Below, one piece after another: positions 36,846-47,986 of a stretch of 64,000 bases of DNA. How positions within the stretch are numbered: position 1 is the first letter of the stretch; every line of letters begins with the position of its first letter. This stretch comes from Duganella sp. Leaf126 (GTDB lineage: Bacteria; Pseudomonadota; Gammaproteobacteria; Burkholderiales; Burkholderiaceae_D): the NCBI RefSeq assembly GCF_001423125.1, contig NZ_LMNW01000001.1, forward strand, positions 607,433-671,432, read 5' to 3'. The notes below the pieces were generated by a model, which was not told where the DNA came from, did not search any database, and saw only the letters and a program-made list of their open reading frames with translations. The position numbers were made by a program, and so were the translations under genes.

Positions 36846-39245
36846 TTAGTTGCGTACCGGTTTGCCGGTCTGCAGCATGCCCATGATCCGTTCCTGCGTT
36901 TTTGGATGATTCAACAGCTCGAGGAAGGCCTTGCGTTCGCGGTCCAGTATCCATTGCTCGCTGACGAAGGAACCCTGGTCGATGTCGCCGCCGGAGACGA
37001 TCTCGGCGATCATGTCGCCCAGCTTGAAGTCGTGCGCCGAAATGAAGCCGCCGTCGCGCATGTTGACCAGCTGCGCCTTGATGGTGGCCCAGCCGTAGCG
37101 GCCGGTCACCTGGATCGGCGCCTTCATCGGCGGACGGTAGCCCTTGTCGAACATGGCGCGCGCTTCCACCTTGGCCACGTGCAGCAGCTCGTAGGCGTTG
37201 AACACGATCACGTCGTCTTCTTTCAGGTAACCCATGGCCTGTGCTTCCAGTGCCGACTTCGACACATTGGCGGTGGCGGCATTGGTGAAGCCGGTTTTCA
37301 GGAATTGCAGGATGTCGTTGCCCTTGGCTTCCTTGTAGGCGCGCGATGCCGCTTCCTTGAGGCCGCCGCCGGCAGGAATCAGGCCCACGCCCACTTCCAC
37401 CAGGCCGATGTACGATTCGATCGCGGCCACGCGTTTCGACGCATGCAGCGCCAGCTCGCAACCGCCGCCCAGCGCCAGGCCGGCCACCGCAGCGACCACC
37501 GGCACGTTCGCGTATTTGAGCGACATGAAGGCATCCTGCAACTCCTTGACGATCGGATCGACCGCCTTGGCGCCGCCCTGCATGAAGGCAGGCAGGGCCG
37601 ATTGCAGGTCGGCACCGGCCGAGAAGGCGCCGCCTTCGGCAGCGTCCGCGTTCCAGATCACCAGGCCCTTGAAGTTTTTCTCCGCTTCGGCCAGCGCCTT
37701 GGTGAAGCCGGCGATGACGTCGGGGCTGATCACGTGCATCTTGGTTTTCAGCGAGATCACCAGCACCTCGTCGTCCATGTGCCAGATGCGTACCGAGTCG
37801 TCCTCGTGGAACGTGGTGCCGGCGGTGCGGCCGTCGATGGCGCCTGCACCCAGGACCGGTGCGCGGAACGCCTGGCGCTGGTACACGGCCAGGTCGGAGC
37901 GCGGCACGAACGCTTGCGAGGCCGCCGACCACGAGCCTTCCGGCGTATGCACGCCGCCCTTGTCGGCCACCGGGCCTGCGAACACCCAGGCCGGCAGCGG
38001 TGCGGTGGACAGCGCCTGACCGGCATCGATGTCTTCCTTGACCCACTGCGCCACCTGCGACCAGCCGGCTGCCTGCCAGGTTTCGAACGGACCGACGGTC
38101 CAGCCGAAGCCCCAGCGCATGGCGAAGTCGATGTCGCGCGCATTGTCGGCCACGGTGTCGAGGTGCACGGCGATGTAGTGGAAGGCGTCGCGGAAGATCG
38201 CCCACAGGAACTGGCCCTGCGGGTTGGTCGATTCGCGCAGCGCCTTCATTTTCTTGACCGGATCCTTTTCCTTGAGGATGCGGCCGATGATGTCGGCAGC
38301 CTTGGCGCCGCCCGGCACGTATTCACCGGTGGCAAAGTCCAGGCGCAGGATGTCCTTGCCGACCTTTTTGTAGAAGCCGGCGCCCGATTTCTGGCCCAGC
38401 GCGCCCTTTTCCACCAGCTTGGCCAGCACGTCCGGCGTCTTGTAGACCGCTGCGAACGGGTCGTTCGGCAGGTTGTCCTGCATGGTCTTGATCACGTGGC
38501 CCATGGTGTCGAGGCCCACCACGTCGGCGGTGCGGAACGTGCCCGACTTGGCGCGACCGAGCTTGGCGCCGGTCAGGTCATCGACCACATCGACCGACAG
38601 GCCGAATTTCTCGGCTTCGTGGACGATGGCCAGGATGCCGAACACGCCCACGCGGTTGGCGATGAAGTTCGGCGTGTCCTTGGCGCGGACCACGCCCTTG
38701 CCCAGCGTGGTGGTCAGGAAACCTTCGAGCTGGTCGGCGATTTCAGGACGGGTTGCAGCGGTCGGGATGATTTCGACCAGGTGCATATAGCGCGGCGGGT
38801 TGAAGAAGTGCACGCCGCAGTAGCGCGATTTCAGGTCGGCGTCGAACCCTTCGGACAGCGTGGTGATCGACAGGCCCGAGGTGTTCGAGGCGAAGATGGC
38901 GTTGGCGCCGATGTGCGGCGCGACCTTCTTGTACAGGTCGTGCTTCCAGTCCATGCGCTCGGCGATCGCTTCGATGATCAGGTCGCAGTCTGCCAGCTTG
39001 GCCAGGTCGTCTTCGTAGTTGGCCACTTCGATCAGCGCCGCGTGTTCCTTGTTGCCCAGGGGCGCCGGCGACAGTTTTTTCAGGCCTTCGATGGCTTTCA
39101 GGACGATACCGTTTTTCGGACCTTCCTTGGCCGGCAGGTCGAACAGCACGACAGGCACCTTGGCGTTGACGCAGTGGGCGGCGATCTGCGCACCCATCAC
39201 GCCGGCGCCCAGCACGGCTACTTTTTTAACGATGAAATTGGTCAT
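36846..39245 (-). CDS. 3-hydroxyacyl-CoA dehydrogenase/enoyl-CoA hydratase fusion (FadN type)
   Basis: A 799-residue bifunctional enzyme. The dehydrogenase comes first: NAD motif VAVLGAGVMGAQIAAH, then EAIAERMDWK, FASNTSGLSI and HFFNPPRYMHLVEI. The hydratase comes second: VVAAVAGLALGGGCELALHA and SYIGLVEVGVGLIPAGGG. This is the reverse of E. coli FadB and matches the FadN arrangement. It oxidises and hydrates acyl-CoA intermediates. It sits between acyl-CoA dehydrogenase and thiolase genes with gaps of about 15-18 bp. Confidence 0.94.
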   Translation of the reverse strand: MTNFIVKKVAVLGAGVMGAQIAAHCVNAKVPVVLFDLPAKEGPKNGIVLKAIEGLKKLSPAPLGNKEHAALIEVANYEDDLAKLADCDLIIEAIAERMDWKHDLYKKVAPHIGANAIFASNTSGLSITTLSEGFDADLKSRYCGVHFFNPPRYMHLVEIIPTAATRPEIADQLEGFLTTTLGKGVVRAKDTPNFIANRVGVFGILAIVHEAEKFGLSVDVVDDLTGAKLGRAKSGTFRTADVVGLDTMGHVIKTMQDNLPNDPFAAVYKTPDVLAKLVEKGALGQKSGAGFYKKVGKDILRLDFATGEYVPGGAKAADIIGRILKEKDPVKKMKALRESTNPQGQFLWAIFRDAFHYIAVHLDTVADNARDIDFAMRWGFGWTVGPFETWQAAGWSQVAQWVKEDIDAGQALSTAPLPAWVFAGPVADKGGVHTPEGSWSAASQAFVPRSDLAVYQRQAFRAPVLGAGAIDGRTAGTTFHEDDSVRIWHMDDEVLVISLKTKMHVISPDVIAGFTKALAEAEKNFKGLVIWNADAAEGGAFSAGADLQSALPAFMQGGAKAVDPIVKELQDAFMSLKYANVPVVAAVAGLALGGGCELALHASKRVAAIESYIGLVEVGVGLIPAGGGLKEAASRAYKEAKGNDILQFLKTGFTNAATANVSKSALEAQAMGYLKEDDVIVFNAYELLHVAKVEARAMFDKGYRPPMKAPIQVTGRYGWATIKAQLVNMRDGGFISAHDFKLGDMIAEIVSGGDIDQGSFVSEQWILDRERKAFLELLNHPKTQERIMGMLQTGKPVRN

Positions 39246-39263
39246 GTCTTTTCCTCTAGTCTC

Positions 39264-41054
39264 TTAGAACAGGTCGGCGTCGAGGGCCATCAGGTTGGCC
39301 GAACCCGAGCGTGCCTGGCGGATCAGGGTGGCGGTTTCCGGTTGCAGACGGGCGAAGTAGAAACGCGCCGTGGCCAGTTTTGCCTTGTAGAAGCTGTCGC
39401 CGCTGTCTTCCTTGGCCAGTGCGATCTTGGCCATTTGCGCGAACAGGTAACTGTACACCAGGTGACCGACCACGCGCAGGTACGGAACGCAGGCGGCGCC
39501 GACTTCGTCCGGGTTCTGGAACGCCTTCATGCCGATTTCCATGGTCAGCTTGGTGACCTTGTCGCCGAGGTCGCCCAGCGGGGTGATGAATTCGCTCAGC
39601 GCTTCGTCGGTACCGTTTTCTTCGACGAAGTTCTTGATCTTCTCGCCGAACTTGCGCAGCTTGGCGCCGTTGTCGCCCAGGATCTTGCGGCCCAGCAGGT
39701 CCAGCGACTGGATCGTGTTGGTGCCTTCGTAAATCATGTTGATGCGCGCGTCGCGCACGTACTGTTCCATGCCCCACTCGGCGATATAGCCGTGGCCGCC
39801 GAACACCTGCATCGCTTCCGAGGTGGCGATCCAGCCGTTGTCGGTGATGAAGGCCTTGACGATCGGCGTCAGCAGCGCCACTTCGTCGGCAGCTTCCTTG
39901 CGCACGTCAGCGTCCGGGTGGTGCAGTTCGCGGTCGATCTGCAGCGCCACGTACGACGTGAAGGCGCGGCCGCCTTCGGCGTACGCCTTGGCGGTCAGCA
40001 GCATGCGGCGCACGTCCGGGTGCACGATGATCGGATCGGCCGGCTTGTCCGGCGCCTTGGCGCCCGACAGCGAACGCATCTGGATGCGGTCCTTGGCATA
40101 CACGAGCGCGTTCTGGTACGCCACTTCGGTCAGGCCCAGCGACTGCATGCCCACGCCCAGGCGGGCCGCGTTCATGAACACGAACATGGCGTTCAGACCC
40201 TTGTTCGGCTGGCCGATGATCCAGCCTTTTGCGCCGTCCAGGTTCATCTGGCAGGTGGAGTTGCCGTGGATGCCCATCTTTTCTTCGATGGCGCCGCAGG
40301 TGATCGGGTTGCGCGCACCGACCGTGCCGTCCGCGTTCGGCAGGAACTTCGGTACCAGGAACAGCGAAATGCCTTTCGAGCCTTCCGGTGCGTCCGGCAC
40401 GCGTGCCAGCACCAGGTGCACGATGTTTTCCGACATGTCGTGTTCGCCGGCCGAGATGAAGATCTTGTTACCGGTGATCAGCCACGAGCCGTCTTCCTGC
40501 GGCAGCGCTTTCGAGCGCAGCATGCCGAGGTCGGTGCCGCAGTGCGGTTCGGTCAGGCACATGGTGCCGGTCCACTCGCCCGACACCAGCTTCGGCAGAT
40601 AGGTCGATTTCTGTTCGTCGGTGCCGTGTTCCTTCAGGCACTCGTAGGCGCCGTGCGACAGGCCCGGGTACATGGTCCAGGCCTGGTTGGCCGAGTTCAG
40701 CATTTCGTAGAACGAGTTGTTCAGCAGTACCGGCAAGCCCTGGCCGCCGTATTGCGGATCGCACGCCAGCGCTGCCCAGCCGCCCTCGACGTATTGTTTA
40801 TACGCTTCCTTGAAGCCCTTCGGGGTGGTCACGGAGTTGGTCGCCACGTCCAGCTTGCAGCCTTCGCGGTCGCCCGAATGGTTCAGCGGGAACAGCACTT
40901 CCGACGTGAACTTGCCGCCCTCTTCCAGCACCTGGTTGATGATGTCGGCATCGATTTCGGCGTAGTCCGGCAACGCTTTCAGTTCTTCCTGCACGTTGAG
41001 CAGTTCGTGCAGCACGAATTGCATATCCCGGATTGGCGCGACATATTGACCCAT
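39264..41054 (-). CDS. Acyl-CoA dehydrogenase with C-terminal extension
   Basis: A 596-residue FAD enzyme that starts beta-oxidation. Motifs: MCLTEPHCGTDLGMLRSKA, ITGNKIFISAGEHDM, VFGGHGYIAEWGMEQYVRDARI and MIYEGTNTIQSLDLLGRK, with the catalytic Glu in YEGT. The C-terminal 130 residues form the extra helical domain of the large bacterial subgroup. It is the first enzyme gene of the block, 75 bp downstream of the TetR regulator. Confidence 0.94.
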   Translation of the reverse strand: MGQYVAPIRDMQFVLHELLNVQEELKALPDYAEIDADIINQVLEEGGKFTSEVLFPLNHSGDREGCKLDVATNSVTTPKGFKEAYKQYVEGGWAALACDPQYGGQGLPVLLNNSFYEMLNSANQAWTMYPGLSHGAYECLKEHGTDEQKSTYLPKLVSGEWTGTMCLTEPHCGTDLGMLRSKALPQEDGSWLITGNKIFISAGEHDMSENIVHLVLARVPDAPEGSKGISLFLVPKFLPNADGTVGARNPITCGAIEEKMGIHGNSTCQMNLDGAKGWIIGQPNKGLNAMFVFMNAARLGVGMQSLGLTEVAYQNALVYAKDRIQMRSLSGAKAPDKPADPIIVHPDVRRMLLTAKAYAEGGRAFTSYVALQIDRELHHPDADVRKEAADEVALLTPIVKAFITDNGWIATSEAMQVFGGHGYIAEWGMEQYVRDARINMIYEGTNTIQSLDLLGRKILGDNGAKLRKFGEKIKNFVEENGTDEALSEFITPLGDLGDKVTKLTMEIGMKAFQNPDEVGAACVPYLRVVGHLVYSYLFAQMAKIALAKEDSGDSFYKAKLATARFYFARLQPETATLIRQARSGSANLMALDADLF

Positions 41055-41129
41055 GGTTTTCTCCTGATGACTTTATAGACTGCAAAAATGGTGGCTTGCG
41101 TTGCGATGATTGGTACTACAACTGCCTTG

Positions 41130-41795
41130 CTAATTCTTGTACGACACGATCAAACGTTCGAATCCGGTACCGGCACGCTCCAGGCTGCCAGGGATGCGCA
41201 GGAAGCGCGCATCGTGGTGCAGCGCCAGGATCAGACCGTACATCTCGTAGACCATCTGGCGCGCATCGCTGCCCGCTTTCAGGTCGCCGGTCTCGATGCA
41301 CTGCTGCACGCAGCGCAGCAGCGCTGCCTGCCAGGCGCCGACCATGGCCATCAACTCTTCGCGGATCGGCCCCGGGCGGTCGTCGTACTCGACCGCACCG
41401 CTGATATAGATGCAGCCCGACGCCACTTCCACGCTCACGCGCTTGACCCAGCGCGCGAACATCGAGCGCAGCCGTTCGATGCCGCGCGCTTCCTTCACGC
41501 TCGGGAAAAACACTTCCTGCTCGAACCGGTGGTGATACAGCTTGAGCACTTCCAGCTGCAAATCCTCGCGCGAGCCGAAATGGGCGAACACGCCGGACTT
41601 GCTCATGTTCATCTTGTCCGCGAGCAGGCCGATGGTCAGGCCTTCCAGGCCGTCCCGGCTGGCCAGGTCCAGCGCCACGTCGAGGATCGCCGCCCGTGTC
41701 AGTTCGCCCTTGCGCATAAATTTAGTCGAGGTATTGATAAGAAAGGGTCCCAAAGTGCCGCTGGCGTGGCGCAGCGTATTCTGCGCCCCCAACAT
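41130..41795 (-). CDS. TetR/AcrR-family regulator of the beta-oxidation genes
   Basis: A 221-residue repressor: N-terminal helix-turn-helix (TRAAILDVALDLASRDGLEGLTIGLLADKMNMSKSGVFAHFGS) and a ligand-binding helical domain. Its place directly upstream of the acyl-CoA dehydrogenase gene suggests fatty-acid (acyl-CoA) control, as with PsrA/FadR-like TetR proteins; this is inference. Start 41795 has GGAG close by and coding-like third positions; MRKGELTR at 41717 is the alternative and where the family homology begins. Confidence 0.87.
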   Translation of the reverse strand: MLGAQNTLRHASGTLGPFLINTSTKFMRKGELTRAAILDVALDLASRDGLEGLTIGLLADKMNMSKSGVFAHFGSREDLQLEVLKLYHHRFEQEVFFPSVKEARGIERLRSMFARWVKRVSVEVASGCIYISGAVEYDDRPGPIREELMAMVGAWQAALLRCVQQCIETGDLKAGSDARQMVYEMYGLILALHHDARFLRIPGSLERAGTGFERLIVSYKN

Positions 41796-41855
41796 TTACT
41801 CCGTGTGAAAAGAATTGCGAACGCTCGTACTATTATCCAGCGCAGGACAAAAGTC

Positions 41856-41868
41856 AAACGCTTCGTTT
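41856..41868. promoter_or_regulatory. Candidate operator upstream of the TetR gene
   Basis: Inverted repeat AAACG-CTT-CGTTT about 60 bp before the TetR start. A related ACG-CT-CGT element lies near 41821-41828. It may be the autoregulatory site; weak evidence. Confidence 0.3.
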
Positions 41869-41940
41869 AGAGTCGAGGTTCTATTGCTGCGGCGCAGCAT
41901 GCGATGATCGGGCCTGCGATTGCCGGCCCGCGAGGACCGG

Positions 41941-42312
41941 TTACAGCTTGCCCAGCTGGCGGCGGTCGCGCTTGGTGGGCCGGCCCTTGAAGTCGGCCGT
42001 CGGTTCGCGGAACAGGCGGCGGTTTTCCGCCACCAGCGCCCGCCGCTGCACGCTGTCGTCGGTCTCTTCGTAGAGATTGCGCGCGATCGGCGCAGCAGCC
42101 CGCACGTCGGACAGATTCATCACGTCGACTTCCCAGCGGTCCGAGCCGTTATCGATGTCGAGCAGGTCGCCGATGTGCACGGTGCGCGCCGGCTTGACCT
42201 TGTCGCCGTTGACTTTGACCTTGCCGCTGTCGATGGCGTCGGTGGCCAGGGTGCGGGTTTTGAAGAAGCGCGCGGCCCACAGCCACTTGTCGAGTCGGAC
42301 GGTATCACTCAT
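41941..42312 (-). CDS. hslR: S4-domain RNA-binding protein (Hsp15-like)
   Basis: A 123-residue protein with an N-terminal S4 domain (VRLDKWLWAARFFKTRTLATDAIDSGKVKVNGDKVKPA) and a basic tail (GRPTKRDRRQLGKL). Hsp15 binds stalled 50S subunits carrying nascent chains during heat shock. It overlaps the clsB stop by 4 bp, with clsB downstream of it. Confidence 0.9.
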   Translation of the reverse strand: MSDTVRLDKWLWAARFFKTRTLATDAIDSGKVKVNGDKVKPARTVHIGDLLDIDNGSDRWEVDVMNLSDVRAAAPIARNLYEETDDSVQRRALVAENRRLFREPTADFKGRPTKRDRRQLGKL

Positions 42313-43475
42313 GCATATTTCCCTACGGAGAACAACCGCATCACGGTCCGGTAAAACACGAAAGCCACCTCGTAACCGATGCGGCGGAAGCGGCCGACAT
42401 GTTCGAAGTCGGCGTAATGGATCGGCACGCCATCGGCGATGGCGGCCTCGATGTGCGCGCGCAAGGTCTGCGCGAACGCGGCATCCTTGATCACCACATT
42501 GGCTTCCTGGTTCAAAAACAGCGACAGGCCATCGACATTGCTCGAGCCGACGGTGGCCCAGTCGTCGTCGATCACGGCCACCTTGGCGTGCAGCTGGGTC
42601 TTGCGGTATTCGACGATCTTGACGCCGGCGGCCAGCAGTTTCGGATAGAACGAATGGGCGACCGCGTCCTGCAGCCAGATCTCGCCCACGCCGATCAGCA
42701 GCGTCACGTCCACGCCGCGCTCGGCAGCAGCGGCCAGCGCGCGGCGGAACTTGCGGCCCGGGGCGAAATACGGATTGGCCAGCAGCACGCTCTTGCGGGC
42801 GCGGCCCAGCGCCTGCAGGTAGGCGCGCTGGATGGTGCTGCGGTTGCGCAGGTTGTCGCGCACCACGAAGCCGGCCTGCACCATCTTGTCGGCCGCTGCC
42901 TTGGTGTCCTTGCGCATGTCGCGGTACAGGTTGATGCGCTTGATCAGCGTCATTTTACCGAGTCGGCGCCACTGTGCTTCCTGCTCTTTTTGCACGGCCG
43001 CCACCAGCGGGCCGCGCACCTGCACCGCGAAATCCCAGCGCGGCCAGTCGAGGGCAATCGCGTGGTTGTAGTCGCAGAACATGTCGTCGTTGATGTTGAT
43101 GCCGCCGACCAGCGCGATCTCGCGGTCCACCACGCAGATCTTGCGGTGGGTGCGGGTGACGCCGCGCCTGAACCACGGGTTGAACACGCGGTGCTCGACG
43201 CCGCCTGCCACCAGCTGCTCGTGCATGCTGTTGACCTGGCGCCGGCCCGTGCCCCACCAGTCGGTAATCATGCGCACGTGGATGCCGCGCCGGGCAGCGG
43301 CGATCAGCGCGGCCATCACGCGCCGGCCGGTGTCGTCGGGGGCAAAGATATAGGTCTCGAAATAGATTTCGACGCGGGCGTTGTCGATCGCTGCGATGAG
43401 CGCCGGAAAATAATCGGTGCCGGTATGCAGGAGCTTGACGTCGTTATCAGCAAGGAAGTTGACTGAGGTGCCCAT
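42309..43475 (-). CDS. clsB: Cardiolipin synthase B (phospholipase D family)
   Basis: A 388-residue phospholipase D-type enzyme with two HKD motifs, HRKICVVD and HAKVAVID, each followed by G-G/S-x-N (VGGININ, VGSSNVDG). ClsB joins phosphatidylglycerol to another head group to make cardiolipin at the inner membrane. It lacks the N-terminal membrane helices of ClsA, as expected for ClsB. In E. coli too it neighbours an EEP-family gene (ybhP). Confidence 0.92.
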   Translation of the reverse strand: MGTSVNFLADNDVKLLHTGTDYFPALIAAIDNARVEIYFETYIFAPDDTGRRVMAALIAAARRGIHVRMITDWWGTGRRQVNSMHEQLVAGGVEHRVFNPWFRRGVTRTHRKICVVDREIALVGGININDDMFCDYNHAIALDWPRWDFAVQVRGPLVAAVQKEQEAQWRRLGKMTLIKRINLYRDMRKDTKAAADKMVQAGFVVRDNLRNRSTIQRAYLQALGRARKSVLLANPYFAPGRKFRRALAAAAERGVDVTLLIGVGEIWLQDAVAHSFYPKLLAAGVKIVEYRKTQLHAKVAVIDDDWATVGSSNVDGLSLFLNQEANVVIKDAAFAQTLRAHIEAAIADGVPIHYADFEHVGRFRRIGYEVAFVFYRTVMRLFSVGKYA

Positions 43476-43484
43476 GGCGCCATT

Positions 43485-44300
43485 CTAGCCAAGTGATAGC
43501 GACGCGACAATCGGCGCGTGGTCGGAGAGCTTGGCCCACAGCGGACCATGCATCACTTCGGCGGTCTCGACCTTGAAGCCGCGCACATAAATGCGATCGA
43601 GGCGGAAAAACGGCAGCGCCGACGGGAAGGTGCGGGCCGGATTGACCGACGCCTTGCGGCGCAGCGTGCGCATCAGGTCGCTGAGCGCGGACTTGCTGTC
43701 GAGGTGGTCGAACGCTTCCACCACGCCCAGGGCATTGCGCAGCTCGGCCGAGAGCGTGTTGCGCCAGTCGTTGAAGTCGCCGGCGATGATGACCGGCTCG
43801 CCGTCGGGCGCCGACGCGCGCACGGCGGAAATCAGCGCCTGGGTCTGGCGCCTGCGCCCTGCTTCGAACAGGCCCAGGTGCACGACATAGCAATGCACCA
43901 GCCCGCATGGCGTGTTGAGCACGCAATGCAGGATGCCGCGCTGCTCGTAGGCGTGATCGGAAACATCGTGGTTGGCCATGTTGGCGATCGGGAACGCGCT
44001 GAGCAGCGCATTGCCGTGGTGGCCATGGTCGTAGACGGCATTCATGCCGTACGCCGCATGCAGGTGGCGCGACTCGCCGGCGAAATACTCGTGCTGCGCC
44101 GCCGCCGGCCAGTGTTTTTTACCGAGGTGCTCGGCGCCATACTTGGCCGCCTTCAGGTCATGCTTGCCCTGGACTTCCTGCAGGAACACGACGTCGGCGT
44201 CGAACATGCCGATCGCCTGCTTGAGCGCCAGCACGCGCGGCTCGGCACGGATCGAGGACACCCCTTTGTGGATGTTATAGGTGGCAACACGGATTTTCAT
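43485..44300 (-). CDS. Endonuclease/exonuclease/phosphatase family protein (YbhP-like)
   Basis: A 271-residue EEP-fold metal hydrolase. Motifs: ATYNIHKG, FLQEVQGKHD (metal Glu), IAGDFNDWRN (Asp/Asn) and LSDHAPIVASL (catalytic His). Such enzymes cleave phosphodiesters in nucleic acids or lipids; the link to clsB suggests a phospholipid role, unproven. It lies 9 bp upstream of clsB. Confidence 0.88.
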   Translation of the reverse strand: MKIRVATYNIHKGVSSIRAEPRVLALKQAIGMFDADVVFLQEVQGKHDLKAAKYGAEHLGKKHWPAAAQHEYFAGESRHLHAAYGMNAVYDHGHHGNALLSAFPIANMANHDVSDHAYEQRGILHCVLNTPCGLVHCYVVHLGLFEAGRRRQTQALISAVRASAPDGEPVIIAGDFNDWRNTLSAELRNALGVVEAFDHLDSKSALSDLMRTLRRKASVNPARTFPSALPFFRLDRIYVRGFKVETAEVMHGPLWAKLSDHAPIVASLSLG

Positions 44301-44367
44301 GGAAACATTCTAACCCCGAGTCCGCACCACTGTACGTTCGCCGTCGCACACAGCAATTCCCGCACGA

Positions 44368-44826
44368 TCAGCCCTGCCCGAGCTGCCTGGGCAGCATCAG
44401 GATCGCTTCCGCGTTGGACGCCGAAAAGCAGCGGTCGGCCGCCTCCCGGTGCGGCAACCAGGCGTAATTGATGTGCTCGCGTGGCGCCAGCCTGATGGGC
44501 GTGTCGCGCGCGACTTCGACGCTGAAGATGTGCTCGGTGTTTTCGGTCACGCCCGGGGCATAGCGGTGGCGCCATTCGGGATAGATGGTGTAGCGGTTCG
44601 ACAGTTGCCAGTCGCGCAGCACGATGCGTTGGCCGTCGGCCACGATGCCGGTTTCCTCGCCCAGTTCGCGCCGGGCGGCATCGATCAGCGGCTCGTCCAC
44701 GGTATCGATCGACCCGGTGACCGACTGCCAGAAACCGGGACGGTCGGCGCGTTCGATCAGCAGCACTTGCAGGTCGGCAGTATGGATCACGACCAGGACG
44801 GATTCGGGAATCTTGTAGGGCTTCAT
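44368..44826 (-). CDS. nudB: Dihydroneopterin triphosphate diphosphatase (Nudix)
   Basis: A 152-residue Nudix hydrolase of folate synthesis. PGFWQSVTGSIDT and the Nudix box core ARRELGEETGI are present, as is HRYAPGVTENTEHIF, a NudB hallmark. It removes pyrophosphate from dihydroneopterin triphosphate. It lies downstream of aspS, the usual betaproteobacterial order, with a terminator between. Confidence 0.9.
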   Translation of the reverse strand: MKPYKIPESVLVVIHTADLQVLLIERADRPGFWQSVTGSIDTVDEPLIDAARRELGEETGIVADGQRIVLRDWQLSNRYTIYPEWRHRYAPGVTENTEHIFSVEVARDTPIRLAPREHINYAWLPHREAADRCFSASNAEAILMLPRQLGQG

Positions 44827-44839
44827 GTTCGGGCAAAAG

Positions 44840-44870
44840 AAAAGGCGCCGCGGTAGCCGGGGCGCCTTTT
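44840..44870 (-). terminator. Intrinsic terminator of aspS
   Basis: AAAAGGCGCC (44840-44849) pairs with GGCGCCTTTT (44861-44870), a 10-bp perfect stem ending in Ts on either strand. It lies 21 bp past the aspS stop. Confidence 0.9.
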
Positions 44871-44891
44871 CATTATGCCAGATGGTTCAGA

Positions 44892-46700
<1,809 letters not shown>

Positions 46701-46758
46701 GATTATTTCTCGGTTCAGGTTAAATTACTCAGAGAGTTCGGCGGTATTGCGGTAACGA

Positions 46759-46788
46759 GTACGGTGACTATGGTGAATTATGGTGCAC
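46759..46788. repeat. Degenerate 10-bp tandem repeat over the DUF502 stop codon
   Basis: Three units: GTACGGTGAC, TATGGTGAAT and TATGGTGCAC (46759-46788). The last contains the end of the DUF502 coding region; its stop TAA is at 46778-46780. Confidence 0.6.
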
Positions 46789-47407
46789 CATTGCCCGGCA
46801 GGACGATCGGCTGTGGCACATCTTCCGGCGCCACCACGCCCATCGACACGATGTATTTCAGGGCGGCATCGACGGTCATATCGAGCTCGACCACGTCCTT
46901 GCGCGCCATCATCAGGAAAAATCCCGAGGTCGGATTCGGCGTGGTGGGCACGTACACGCTGACGTAATCGCCGACCAGGTGGTTTTTCACGTCGCCGCCG
47001 GGCGCGCCGGTCAGAAACGCGATGGTGTACGACTGCTGGTGCGGATACGGAATCAGCACGGCCTTGCGGAAGGCGTTGCCCGACGACGACAGCAGGGTGT
47101 CCGACACCTGCTTGACGCTCGAATACAGCGAGTTGACCAGCGGGATGCGCTTGAGCAGCTTTTCCCACAGGCGCAACACATAGTTGCCGACCAGGTTGTT
47201 GGTCAGCAGGCCGGTCAGGAAAACGATGACCACGGTCAGCAAGGTGCCCAGGCCCGGGATGTCGAAACCGAACAGCGTGTGCGGCTGCCAGCGCTCGGGC
47301 ACGAACAGCAGCGACTGGTCCATGGTGCTGATCACCAGGTTCAGCACCCAGGCGGTAATCGCCAGCGGCACCAGGATCAGCAGGCCGGTAATGAAGTATT
47401 TACGCAT
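46778..47407 (-). CDS. DUF502 family membrane protein
   Basis: A 209-residue protein with two N-terminal membrane helices (YFITGLLILVPLAITAWVL, LGTLLTVVIVFLTGLLTNNLV) and a cytoplasmic domain with the family core PLVNSLYSSVKQ and YVPTTPNPTSGFF. Function is unknown; the family is widespread and usually precedes aspS in this group. ATG 47407 is preferred; a TTG lies one codon upstream. Confidence 0.9.
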   Translation of the reverse strand: MRKYFITGLLILVPLAITAWVLNLVISTMDQSLLFVPERWQPHTLFGFDIPGLGTLLTVVIVFLTGLLTNNLVGNYVLRLWEKLLKRIPLVNSLYSSVKQVSDTLLSSSGNAFRKAVLIPYPHQQSYTIAFLTGAPGGDVKNHLVGDYVSVYVPTTPNPTSGFFLMMARKDVVELDMTVDAALKYIVSMGVVAPEDVPQPIVLPGNGAP

Positions 47408-47431
47408 CAAGTCATTGCTCTGGTAAGTGGT

Positions 47432-47743
47432 TCAATCCGCCTTGGTGGTGCTGGCCGCTGCGGCCGGGGCGGCTGGCGACGCATCGGCCTTGGCCGCCTG
47501 GGCGGGCGCCGACGACGCGATCGCGCCCGACGGATGGGACACGCCGGTGGCTGGCGGGGTGCCGCCACGGAAATCGGTCACGTACCAGCCCGAACCCTTC
47601 AACTGGAAGCCGGCGGCAGTGACTTGTTTCTTGAACGACTCCTTGCCACATTCTGGGCAGACAGTGAGCTGCGGGTCGGAAATCTTCTGCAAGACATCCT
47701 TGGCAAAACCACATGCCTCGCAGCGGTAAGCGTAGATCGGCAT
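47432..47743 (-). CDS. FmdB-family zinc-ribbon protein
   Basis: A 103-residue protein. The N-terminal zinc ribbon MPIYAYRCEACG plus CPECGKESFKKQVTAAGFQLKGSGWYVTDF is the FmdB regulatory domain; the rest is an Ala/Pro/Lys-rich tail. The first-described member regulates formamidase; the general role is unknown. It lies 24 bp upstream of the DUF502 gene. A TATAAT about 35 bp before its start may be its -10 element. Confidence 0.9.
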   Translation of the reverse strand: MPIYAYRCEACGFAKDVLQKISDPQLTVCPECGKESFKKQVTAAGFQLKGSGWYVTDFRGGTPPATGVSHPSGAIASSAPAQAAKADASPAAPAAAASTTKAD

Positions 47744-47986
47744 CTATTACTCCGCAAAAATCATCAAAACCCTGAATTATAAAGCCTTTTGGACGCCCTA
47801 TTCCTGTTTCCTGCGACCAAACCCCGGCAGCCCTGCCAGGTTCAATGACGGTGATTGAAAAAAGCTATTCGCCACCGGGTCACGATCGTGGTCTAATTCA
47901 CCTGATGCGCTGATTTCCCAATCCCTGAATCGTGGCGCCACTTGCCGTCCAGCAGCCGACGCTCACACTTTTATTGGGGAATTATC

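Noticed and set aside
35724..41078. A 1,784-codon open frame on the plus strand opposite the beta-oxidation genes
   Set aside because: Same reason: a composition shadow of thiolase, FadN-type fusion and acyl-CoA dehydrogenase genes.
47840..47862. Terminator-like hairpin TTCAAT/ATTGAA upstream of the small exported gene
   Set aside because: The adjacent run is A on the plus strand, and on the minus strand the T-run comes before rather than after the stem.
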